Assembly: GCA_034004685.1 (NCBI GenBank)
Contig: JAVEWG010000055.1
Location: 1 to 19,148, forward strand
Direction of reading: 5' to 3'
Origin: JAEUNX01 sp034004685
GTDB lineage: Bacteria > Pseudomonadota > Gammaproteobacteria > Burkholderiales > Rhodocyclaceae
Length of the DNA stretch: 19,148 nucleotides
The translations under genes and the position numbers were made by a program. Shown here piece after piece: positions 6,341 to 13,272 of this stretch (position 1 is the first letter of the stretch; each line of letters starts with the position of its first letter). The notes below the pieces were generated by a model that did not search any database, was not told where the DNA came from, and saw nothing but the letters and a program-made list of their open reading frames with translations.

Positions 6341-8215
6341 GTGTCTGCCTCGGAACACAAAGCCAAGCTATCCACCCTGATCATCAGCGCAATCGGCGTA
6401 GTGTATGGTGACATCGGCACCAGTCCCCTCTATGCCATGAAGGAGACTTTCTCCGGTCACCATCCGCTGGCGGTCACCGAGGCCAATGTCTTCGGCGTGC
6501 TTTCCCTGCTGTTCTGGACGGTGATGCTGCTGGTCACCCTCAAGTACGTGGCCATCATCATGCGGGCCGACAACCGGGGGGAAGGCGGCTCCCTGGCCCT
6601 GCTGGCACTGGTCACCGAACTCACCCGCAAGCATCGACTGCTGAGCTGGGTGGTGACCATGCTGGGGATCTTTGCCGCAGCCCTGTTCTTCGGCGACAGC
6701 ATGATCACCCCGGCCATCTCGGTTCTCTCGGCGGTGGAGGGCCTGGAAGTGGTGAATCCGGGCCTGACCGAATACATCATCCCCATTTCCGCAGCCGTGC
6801 TCACCGGACTGTTCTTCGTCCAACGCCGGGGCACCGGGGTAATGGGACTGGCCTTCGGCCCCATCATGGTGACCTGGTTCGCCACCCTGGCGGTGCTGGG
6901 CATTTTATCCATCGCCCGGGAGCCGGCAGTACTCAAAGCCCTGAGCCCCCTCTATGCTTTCCATTTCATCCTGGATACCCCCCATATCGCCTTCCTGGCT
7001 TTGGGCACAGTGGTGCTGGCGGTCACCGGGGGCGAGGCCCTGTACACCGACATGGGCCATTTCGGCCGGCGGCCGATCCGCCTGACCTGGTTCGGCCTGG
7101 TGATGCCCGCCCTGCTCCTCAATTATTTTGGCCAGGGGGCGCTGCTGATCCATGAGGCCCAGGCCGCCGACAACCCCTTCTACCACCTGGTGCCGGACTG
7201 GGGCCAGCTGCCCATGGTTTTCCTGGCCACCGCCGCCACGGTGATTGCCTCCCAGGCGGTGATCTCCGGCGCCTTCTCGGTGGCCCGCCAGGCAGTGCAG
7301 ATGGGCTACCTACCCCGCATGGCCATCCGTCAGACCTCCGACAAGGAAAAGGGCCAGATCTATGTACCCTTCACCAACTGGACCCTCTACCTGGCAGTGA
7401 TGGCCCTGGTCTTCGGTTTCAAGAGTTCCAGCAACCTGGCCGCCGCCTACGGTATCGCGGTCACCGGCACCATGATGATCGACACCATTCTGGTGGCCTT
7501 CGTCGTGGTCCTGATGTGGCGCTGGAGCCTGTGGCTGGCAGTGCCGGTCATCGCCGGTTTCCTCCTAGCCGACACTGCCTATTTTGCCGCCAACGCCGTC
7601 AAGATCCCCCAGGGGGGCTGGTTCCCCCTGGCCATGGGCCTGGTGTCCTTCACCGTGCTGACCACCTGGAAACGGGGCCGCGCCCTGTTGTTCAACGAGA
7701 TGAAGCGCCTTTCCATCCCCCTGGAGGCCATCGTGGAAGGTATGCTCGACAGCATCCACCGGGTCAGCGGCACGGCGGTGTTCATGACCAGTCACGCCGA
7801 GGGTGCCCCCTCCGCCATGCTCCATAACCTCAAGCACAATCAAGTGCTGCACGAACGCAACGTGCTCCTCACGGTGATGGTGGAAGACCGCCCCTATGTA
7901 CCCCAGGCCGAACGGGTGGTGGTCAGCGACCTGACCCGGGGCTTCTACCGGGTGACGGTCCATTACGGCTTCATGGAAGAACCGGACCTGCCCGCGGCCC
8001 TGAACCTGTGCGCCCAATACGGCCTGGGCTTCGACATGATGAGTACGTCCTTCTTCGTCTCCCGGGAGACGGTCATCCCCAGTCTCAAGCGGGGCATGGC
8101 ACCCTGGCGGGAAAAGCTCTTTTCCTGGATGTCCAAGAACGCCATGAGCGCCACGGACTTCTTCAAGATCCCCACCAACCGGGTGGTGGAAATGGGCACC
8201 CAGGTGGAAATCTAA
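6341..8215 (+). CDS. kup: Low-affinity potassium uptake transporter Kup
   Basis: Inner-membrane K+ (probably K+/H+ symport) transporter. The 624-residue product opens with the family signature GVVYGDIGTSPLYA (~19-32), followed by about twelve hydrophobic segments through ~430, including LFFGDSMITPAISVLSAVEG and FTNWTLYLAVMALV, and then a hydrophilic cytosolic C-terminal domain (~470-624). The length fits Kup/Trk-D (about 620-630). The frame continues upstream to an ATG at 6218, but the extra 41 residues (Pro/Gly-rich) are not Kup-like; the GTG with GGAG at the right distance is the better start. kup converges with the transporter gene at 8225, with only nine bases between stop codons and no terminator. 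Confidence 0.97.
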   Translation: MSASEHKAKLSTLIISAIGVVYGDIGTSPLYAMKETFSGHHPLAVTEANVFGVLSLLFWTVMLLVTLKYVAIIMRADNRGEGGSLALLALVTELTRKHRLLSWVVTMLGIFAAALFFGDSMITPAISVLSAVEGLEVVNPGLTEYIIPISAAVLTGLFFVQRRGTGVMGLAFGPIMVTWFATLAVLGILSIAREPAVLKALSPLYAFHFILDTPHIAFLALGTVVLAVTGGEALYTDMGHFGRRPIRLTWFGLVMPALLLNYFGQGALLIHEAQAADNPFYHLVPDWGQLPMVFLATAATVIASQAVISGAFSVARQAVQMGYLPRMAIRQTSDKEKGQIYVPFTNWTLYLAVMALVFGFKSSSNLAAAYGIAVTGTMMIDTILVAFVVVLMWRWSLWLAVPVIAGFLLADTAYFAANAVKIPQGGWFPLAMGLVSFTVLTTWKRGRALLFNEMKRLSIPLEAIVEGMLDSIHRVSGTAVFMTSHAEGAPSAMLHNLKHNQVLHERNVLLTVMVEDRPYVPQAERVVVSDLTRGFYRVTVHYGFMEEPDLPAALNLCAQYGLGFDMMSTSFFVSRETVIPSLKRGMAPWREKLFSWMSKNAMSATDFFKIPTNRVVEMGTQVEI

Positions 8216-8224
8216 GGCCGGCTC

Positions 8225-9484
8225 TCAGAGCACCAGGAAGGCTGCCACCGCCACGGCGGTGGGGGCCAAAGCTGACACCAGCAGGCCCAGGGGGTTGATG
8301 GCCCCGTCGGAGAAGGCACCCCGCAGGATGGAAAAGCCCGCCGGATTGGGGGCATTGGCAATCACCGTGAGGCCGCCCCCCGCCACAGCCCCCGCCACCA
8401 GCGCGTACTTGAAGGCGGCTGAAGTCCCCTCCACCAGGGAACCCAGATAGGTCAGGGCCGCGTTATCGGTCACTGCGGTGAGCCCCAGTGCACCGAAGGA
8501 CACCACTGTTTCCGGCAGCCCCCCCAGGAGCGGCTGGAGCCACCAGGCCTGCTGCCCCCCCAGGGTGACCAGCCCCATCAGGAAAAAGCCCACCAACAAA
8601 CCCTCCCGCAAGATGAGGGGAGTCTGGTAGCGGGCATAGGCCGAGACAAAACCCAGAAAGAACAGGAACAGCCAGAAGAACACCCGGGGGTGATGGCTGA
8701 ACGCCACCACCCCCACCAGGAACGCCAGATGGATGGCGATCACCAGGGCGGGCACCCGCTCCCCCGGGGGTGCCGCCGTGGCGATCGACAGCCGCGCCAG
8801 TTCTGCCCGGAACAGCAGGGTCACCGCCAGACCGTTCACCGCCACCGCGATGGCCGCCTTCCAGCCGAAGGTGGTCAACATGAAGGGCAGATCCCAGCCC
8901 CACTGGCCCGCTACGATCAGCACCGGCGGCGCGGCAAAGGAAGTCAGGGTGCCGCCGATGGAGATGTTCACGAACAACACCCCCAGGGTGGCGTATTTGA
9001 GGCGCTCCGGGATCGGCTGCTGGAAAAAACGATCCCGCAGGATCAAGGCCGCCAGGGTCATGGCGGCCGGCTCGGTGATGAAGGAACCCAGGAGGGGCAG
9101 GAAGGTCAGCACCGCCAGATAGAAGGCCTGGGGGGGCGCCAGGGGCAGCAACCGGGCCACCCCCAGGGTCAAACTGGAGGCCAGCTCGCAGATCGGCCGG
9201 CTGGCGGCGATCACCATCACCACGAAGACGAACTCCGCCTCGGTGACATTCACCGATTCCAGATAGGTGATCGCCCCTTCCTTGCCCGTGGCCACCGTCA
9301 GGACCACCAGGAAGACCGCCGCCCAGAAGCCGAACACCACCTCCACCTCCCCCAGCAGATGCCAGACCCCGGCGTGGGTGGGATGGGTTTGGGCCAAGTG
9401 CTCGAAGCGGCTGGTCAGAAAGGTGTGGAGGACCGCCACCCCGAACAGGACCGTGGCAAGTATTTCCAGGTTGGTGGGCGTCAT
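8225..9484 (-). CDS. Putative Na+/H+ antiporter family membrane protein
   Basis: A 419-residue polytopic inner-membrane protein with about eleven hydrophobic segments. It resembles the 'putative Na+/H+ antiporter' family (Pfam PF07399) in length and in features such as ATVLFGVAVLHTF near the start, NISIGGTLTSFAAPPVLIVA in the middle, TAVTDNAALTYLGSL, and NAPNPAGFSILRG near the end. Gly-Thr/Ser-rich breaks and Asp-Asn pairs inside membrane segments are typical of the wider ion-transporter superfamily. Transport activity for this family is poorly established, so the substrate is an inference. The ATG at 9484 has no clear Shine-Dalgarno. The gene follows the larger transporter gene by 94 bases on the same strand, so the two are probably one transcription unit; translation may depend on coupling or on RNA structure in the gap. 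Confidence 0.82.
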   Translation of the reverse strand: MTPTNLEILATVLFGVAVLHTFLTSRFEHLAQTHPTHAGVWHLLGEVEVVFGFWAAVFLVVLTVATGKEGAITYLESVNVTEAEFVFVVMVIAASRPICELASSLTLGVARLLPLAPPQAFYLAVLTFLPLLGSFITEPAAMTLAALILRDRFFQQPIPERLKYATLGVLFVNISIGGTLTSFAAPPVLIVAGQWGWDLPFMLTTFGWKAAIAVAVNGLAVTLLFRAELARLSIATAAPPGERVPALVIAIHLAFLVGVVAFSHHPRVFFWLFLFFLGFVSAYARYQTPLILREGLLVGFFLMGLVTLGGQQAWWLQPLLGGLPETVVSFGALGLTAVTDNAALTYLGSLVEGTSAAFKYALVAGAVAGGGLTVIANAPNPAGFSILRGAFSDGAINPLGLLVSALAPTAVAVAAFLVL

Positions 9485-9522
9485 AGGCGCTTGCAGGGAA
9501 AGTTATTGGGGGATTGAAGCAT

Positions 9523-9564
9523 GGCGGCCCGGCCGCCGCCATGGCTGGCGAAGGCCGGGCCGCC
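9523..9564 (-). other. Intercistronic 12-bp stem-loop between the two transporter genes
   Basis: GGCGGCCCGGCC (9523-9534) is the exact reverse complement of GGCCGGGCCGCC (9553-9564). Inside the 18-base loop CGCC (9537-9540) can pair with GGCG (9547-9550), extending the structure. No T-tract follows on either strand, so it is not a standard intrinsic terminator. Its location in the likely bicistronic mRNA suggests a role in RNA processing, stability or differential expression of the two genes. Confidence 0.65.
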
Positions 9565-9578
9565 CAGGAAAGCCCGGG

Positions 9579-10949
9579 TCAGGGGGCGCCGACGGCTTCC
9601 AGCGGGGGAGTCCCCTGACTGATGGTCCGGTGGGGCGCTTCCGGATGCCAGCCTAGCACCGCCACCATCACCAGGAAGCCCACCACGTAGGCCACCGCCA
9701 CGTGCCAGCCATGGCGCAACCACTGCCCCACCGAGCGGGCTTCCGGAAACAGGTTGGACAGGGCCACCCCGGCGGAGGAGCCGAACCAGACCATGGAACC
9801 GCCAAAGCCCACCGCGTAGGCCAAAAATCCCCAGTCATAGCCCCCCTGCTTGATGGCCAGGGCGGTCAGGGGAATGTTGTCGAACACCGCCGATACGAAG
9901 CCCAGTCCCATGGCAGTCTGCCAGGACGCAGCGGGGAGCTTCTCCACCGGCATCATGGAAGCGCAGGTCACCAGGGACAGGAGGAAGATCGACCCCTTGA
10001 AGGCCTCCGGCAGGAGCTCCCAGTCGGGCCGGCGCAGGGGCACCGAGACCAGGATGGCCACCCACACCGCCACCCCGATGAAAGGGAAGTGGTCCGCCAG
10101 CGGGGCGAAACGGGTGTTGATCACCACATTGGTAACGATGGCGCAGGCCAGGATCAGCAGCACGATCCCCACCCGGGCCCAGTCCACCCGGGTATGGCTA
10201 TGGGCATTGCGCAGGATGGGTGAATAGGCGTGCTGCTGCTTGGCCGCCACCACCCCGACGATCAGCAACGCCACCAGGGCAGGCAGGAAGGCCTCCACCA
10301 CCTGGAAGGGCGATACGCCGGCGATCCACATCATGGTGGTGGTGGTATCCCCCACCACGCTCCAGGCCCCGCCCGCATTGGAAGCCGCCACGATGCCCGC
10401 CAGGTAGCCGATATGAACCCTGGCCCGGAACAGCTGGTGAGCCATGGCCCCGCCGATCAGGGCCGCGGCGATGTTGTCCAGAAAGGAAGAAATGAACCAC
10501 ACCATCACCAGCAACAGGAAACCGCCCTTCCAGTCGTCCGGCAGGAAACGGGGCAGGATCACCGGCACATGGCTCTTTTCGAAATGACGGGCCAGCAGGC
10601 TAAAGCCCATCAGCAGGCACAGCAGATTGGCCAGCACCACCCATTCATGGGCAAAGTGCCCCACCAGGCCGGGCAGGCCGTCGCCGGTCTTGAAACCGGT
10701 GAAGCCCAGCTTGTAGGCGGTGATCACCACCACCCCGGCGAGGGCCACCTTCAGGGTATGGTCATGGAACAAGGCCACCCCCAGCAGCACCAGGGCGAAC
10801 AAGATGAAATCCAGGGGGATTCCCAGCACGCCAAGACCATCCCCGGCCAGGGCCGGCCAAGCCGCCAGGGCCAGGGCCAGGATCAAACCGCTCCCCCACC
10901 GGCCGAATAGGTACTTACCGGCGGAGATCCGCCCAACTTGGCCTTGCAT
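9579..10949 (-). CDS. Ion-transporter superfamily permease, NhaD/ArsB/CitM-like
   Basis: A 456-residue polytopic inner-membrane protein. The N-terminus (LILALALAAWPALAGD) reads as a first membrane segment or cleavable leader, followed by about ten to eleven more hydrophobic segments. Two related motifs, SSFLDNIAAALIGG (~154-167) and VFDNIPLTALAI (~355-366), mark the two half-repeats seen in NhaD/ArsB/CitMHS transporters; between them lies SNAGGAWSVVGDTTTTMMW (~190-208). This supports a Na+/H+ antiporter or anion/carboxylate transporter; the substrate cannot be read from sequence. I chose ATG 10949 because GGGAG (10956-10960) lies six bases upstream; a longer frame from 11090 adds 47 non-membrane residues with no support. 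First gene of the probable transporter pair, divergent from the IclR-type regulator. Confidence 0.85.
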   Translation of the reverse strand: MQGQVGRISAGKYLFGRWGSGLILALALAAWPALAGDGLGVLGIPLDFILFALVLLGVALFHDHTLKVALAGVVVITAYKLGFTGFKTGDGLPGLVGHFAHEWVVLANLLCLLMGFSLLARHFEKSHVPVILPRFLPDDWKGGFLLLVMVWFISSFLDNIAAALIGGAMAHQLFRARVHIGYLAGIVAASNAGGAWSVVGDTTTTMMWIAGVSPFQVVEAFLPALVALLIVGVVAAKQQHAYSPILRNAHSHTRVDWARVGIVLLILACAIVTNVVINTRFAPLADHFPFIGVAVWVAILVSVPLRRPDWELLPEAFKGSIFLLSLVTCASMMPVEKLPAASWQTAMGLGFVSAVFDNIPLTALAIKQGGYDWGFLAYAVGFGGSMVWFGSSAGVALSNLFPEARSVGQWLRHGWHVAVAYVVGFLVMVAVLGWHPEAPHRTISQGTPPLEAVGAP

Positions 10950-11135
10950 TGTGTTCTCCCGAAAACGAATGGATCGAATGGTATCAAACGCCTTCGCGCC
11001 GCCCTCCCCTGGCGATTCAGGAAGGAGATGGGGCAAGGCATGCCATGACACGCCGCCATGGGCGCGGGGAGACTGGGAAGCACTGTCCATGCCACCGGGG
11101 CCATTTCAATCCTAAAGGCGGGAAGCGAACGTCCC

Positions 11136-11160
11136 GGGGCCAGCAGGGCCCTCATTTTTT
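11136..11160 (+). terminator. Terminator-like hairpin with T-tract upstream of the regulator gene
   Basis: GGGCC (11137-11141) pairs with GGCCC (11147-11151) around AGCAG, followed by TCATTTTTT. The form is that of a short intrinsic terminator on the + strand, but no + strand gene ends here. It could end a short leader or small RNA, act as an attenuator for the regulator mRNA, or be chance. Confidence 0.35.
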
Positions 11161-11244
11161 GTCAGAAAGGCGACAAATCCGGCGCTGAAGGACATTTCCA
11201 TCCTGACCCGGAACACCCTCCCACCCAGCCGCGCCCGGGGCTCT

Positions 11245-11261
11245 GTTTCATTAGGCGAAAC
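11245..11261. promoter_or_regulatory. Possible IclR-family operator
   Basis: GTTTCATTAGGCGAAAC is a dyad with perfect 5-base arms (GTTTC / GAAAC) and a 7-base centre, 50 bases before the start of the IclR-type gene. IclR-family regulators commonly bind short TTTC/GAAA-type palindromes in the promoter region they share with their divergent target. The assignment is inference from position and shape. Confidence 0.4.
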
Positions 11262-11310
11262 GCGGCCCGAAAGGGTACCATCCGCTGATCTGGCCACCCT
11301 CCCAACGTCC

Positions 11311-12096
11311 ATGCCACGCGGCGCCTCTCCCCCGGAAACCAAGAACCCCATCCAGGTCATCGAGCGGATGATGAAGCTGCTCGACGTCCTGGCGCACCAC
11401 CCCGACCCGGTCCCCCTCAAGCAGATCGCCCTGGAAACCGGGCTGCACCCTTCCACCGCCCACCGCATCCTGGGCGCCATGGCCCAGGAGGGATTCGTCG
11501 AGCGGGCCGAGGCGGGGATCTATCGCCTGGGCATCCGCCTGCTGGAACTGGGAAGCCTGGTCAAATCCCGCATTTCCCTGCGGGAGACTGCCCGGCCCGC
11601 CATGGTGCGGCTCCATACCGCCACCGGGGAGAGTGTCAACCTGGGTATCCGGGCCGGGGACGAGATCGTGTATGTGGAGCGCAGCTCCAGCGGGCGTTCG
11701 GCGGTGCGGGTGGTGCACATCGTGGGAGCCCGGGCGCCGCTCCACACCACCGCCACTGGCAAGCTGTTCCTGGCGGATGACGGCACCAACCAGGTCAGGG
11801 ACTACTGCCGCCGCACCGGCCTGCCCGCCTCCACGCCGGCCTCCATCACCACCCTGCCCGCCCTGGAAAAGGAGCTGGAGCGGGTGCGCCGCCATCGGGT
11901 GGCCTACGACATGGACGAGGTGGAATCCGGCGTGCGCTGCATCGCCGCCGGCATCCGGGACGACGCCGGGGAACTGGTGGCCGGCCTGTCCCTGTCCACC
12001 CCCTCCGAGCGCTTCAACCCGGACTGGGCCCCCCTGGTCCGGGAAACCGCCGAGGACATTTCCCGCGCCCTGGGCTACGTCCCGCCCAAAAAGTAA
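11311..12096 (+). CDS. IclR-family transcriptional regulator
   Basis: A 261-residue protein with an N-terminal winged helix-turn-helix (~10-70: IQVIERMMKLLDVLA, LKQIALETGLHPSTAHRILG, GFVERAEAGIYRLG) and a C-terminal effector-binding domain (~75-255) with APLHTTATGKLF, YDMDEVESGVRCIAAGI and GLSLSTPSERF, all standard for IclR regulators. These proteins usually control carbon-catabolic or transport genes in response to a small organic ligand; the ligand is unknown here. It is divergent from the transporter pair, the most likely target besides itself. The ATG at 11311 has no Shine-Dalgarno. The stop codon TAA (12094-12096) overlaps the T-tract of a terminator that serves the opposite strand. Confidence 0.95.
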   Translation: MPRGASPPETKNPIQVIERMMKLLDVLAHHPDPVPLKQIALETGLHPSTAHRILGAMAQEGFVERAEAGIYRLGIRLLELGSLVKSRISLRETARPAMVRLHTATGESVNLGIRAGDEIVYVERSSSGRSAVRVVHIVGARAPLHTTATGKLFLADDGTNQVRDYCRRTGLPASTPASITTLPALEKELERVRRHRVAYDMDEVESGVRCIAAGIRDDAGELVAGLSLSTPSERFNPDWAPLVRETAEDISRALGYVPPKK

Positions 12097-12120
12097 AAAC
12101 GCCGGGACTCCCCCGGCGTT
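12095..12120 (-). terminator. Intrinsic terminator of the endopeptidase gene
   Basis: A perfect 9-bp stem, AACGCCGGG (12098-12106) with CCCGGCGTT (12112-12120), and a 5-base loop. Read on the - strand it is followed by TTTTTAC, the normal U-tract, starting 26 bases after the stop of the endopeptidase gene. On the + strand no T-run follows, so it ends the IclR-type transcript less well. The U-tract overlaps the stop codon of the IclR-type gene. Confidence 0.85.
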
Positions 12121-12146
12121 CCGCAGATCCGGCGATCCGCGCGCCT

Positions 12147-13199
12147 TCAGCCGGCGCGGCTGGGATTGGTGACCGCGATATGCTGGGCGCCGGCGGCCTC
12201 CAGCCACTTGCGGATGCGCTGGGCGTCAGCCACCCGGGTGTATTTGCCGAGGGAATCCAGCAGGACGATGATCAAGGGCTTGTTGTTCATCCAGGCCTGC
12301 ATCACCAGGCAGCGGCCGGACTCGCTGATGTAGCCGGTCTTGGAAACCCCGATGTCCCATTCCGGACTCTTCACCAGGGCATTGGTATTGCCGAAGCGGC
12401 GCATCCGGCCCGCCACCGCCACTTCATGCTCGGGGGTGGTGGAAAACTCCCGGATCAAGGGATAGCGGGATGCCGCCGCCACCATCTTGGCCAGATCCCG
12501 GGCGCTGGATACATTGGAAGAGGTGAGGCCGGTGCTGTCATGGAAGCGGGTATCGGACAGGCCAATCGCTTCGGCCTTGCGATTCATGGCCGCCACGAAG
12601 GCCGGCCGGCCCCCGGGGTAATGGCGGGACAGGGCGGAAGCAGCCCGGTTCTCGGACGCCATCAGGGCCAATCTCAGCATCTCTTCCCGATCCAGACGCG
12701 TGCCCACCGGCAGGCGGGAACTGCTGCCCTTGAGGGTATCCACGTCCTCGTCGGTAACCGCCAGCTCCTCGGACAGGGACAGCTGGGCATCCAGCACCAC
12801 CATGGCGGTCATCAGCTTGGTGATGGAGGCAATGGGCACCACCGCCTCGGCGTTTTTCTCCAGCAGGACTTCGCCGGTGCTCTGGTTGGTGACCAGCACC
12901 GAAGCCGAACTGAGGGCCGGCAACCCCGCCGAAGCGGTCACAGCGGCGGCGGGAATGACCACGGAGGCCTTCTTCGCCACCACGGTTTTGGCCCGCTTGC
13001 CCGCCACGACCCGGGGCTTGGCGGCAGCCCTGACGACCGAGGCCTTCCTGGCCGTCACTGCCGCCGGTTTCTTGACCACCTTCTTGACCACCGCCGGCTT
13101 GTCCTCCTGCCGGGCACTGGCGGCTTCGACCCCGGTGCTCGCCAACAGCTGAATCAAGCCCAGGCCAAGCACGCCCGGCAAGAATCTGGAAAATCTCAT
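12147..13199 (-). CDS. pbpG: D-alanyl-D-alanine endopeptidase (PBP7/8 type)
   Basis: Periplasmic serine peptidase of the S11 family, cutting D-Ala-meso-DAP cross-links in peptidoglycan. The 350-residue product starts with a signal peptide (MRFSRFLPGVLGLGLIQLLA, cleavage near VEAAS) and carries the three penicillin-binding motifs: SITK with nucleophile Ser125, SEN (182-184) and KTG (287-289). Residues ~30-82 are an unusual basic Lys/Ala/Val-rich linker (KKVVKKPAAV, AKPRVVAGKRAK). The ATG at 13199 has AGGA about eight bases upstream; a longer frame from 13349 has no support and would bury the signal peptide. A DacA-type carboxypeptidase is less likely because the C-terminal PBP5 domain is missing. 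It follows the patatin gene by 73 bases and has its own terminator. Confidence 0.93.
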   Translation of the reverse strand: MRFSRFLPGVLGLGLIQLLASTGVEAASARQEDKPAVVKKVVKKPAAVTARKASVVRAAAKPRVVAGKRAKTVVAKKASVVIPAAAVTASAGLPALSSASVLVTNQSTGEVLLEKNAEAVVPIASITKLMTAMVVLDAQLSLSEELAVTDEDVDTLKGSSSRLPVGTRLDREEMLRLALMASENRAASALSRHYPGGRPAFVAAMNRKAEAIGLSDTRFHDSTGLTSSNVSSARDLAKMVAAASRYPLIREFSTTPEHEVAVAGRMRRFGNTNALVKSPEWDIGVSKTGYISESGRCLVMQAWMNNKPLIIVLLDSLGKYTRVADAQRIRKWLEAAGAQHIAVTNPSRAG

Positions 13200-13235
13200 G
13201 AGCACTTCCTGTCGTTCGCTGTTTTTATTTACATC

Positions 13236-13253
13236 CCCATTAAAAATAATGGG
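13236..13253. promoter_or_regulatory. AT-rich dyad in the leader of the endopeptidase gene
   Basis: CCCATT and AATGGG form a 6-bp dyad around AAAAAT, in the AT-richest patch of the neighbourhood (13221-13255). It lies 37-54 bases before the endopeptidase start and likely marks its promoter; on the - strand a TGTAAAT extended -10-like word occurs just downstream. No experimental or strong consensus support. Confidence 0.35.
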
Positions 13254-13272
13254 ATACGCGAGAAGTTTAAAG

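Larger units (their letters stand above)
10950..11310. promoter_or_regulatory. Divergent intergenic region, transporter pair / IclR-type regulator
   Basis: No coding gene is supported in these 361 bases. It must hold the promoters for both neighbours. It contains the transporter ribosome-binding site GGGAG (10956-10960), a terminator-like hairpin with six T residues (11136-11160), an inverted repeat TTTGTC-N8-GAACAA-like on its right side (exactly TTTGTC / GACAAA, 11158-11177), and a GTTTC-N7-GAAAC dyad (11245-11261). No convincing sigma-70 promoter pair was found by eye. Confidence 0.6.

Noticed and set aside
8463..9542. 359-codon Gly/Pro-rich frame in the transporter region, same strand
   Set aside because: Out-of-frame shadow; the overlapping 419-residue frame has regular membrane segments and family motifs.
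12098..12120. Hairpin as intrinsic terminator of the IclR-type gene on the + strand
   Set aside because: On that strand the stem is followed by CCGCAG, not a T-tract; the U-tract exists only on the - strand.
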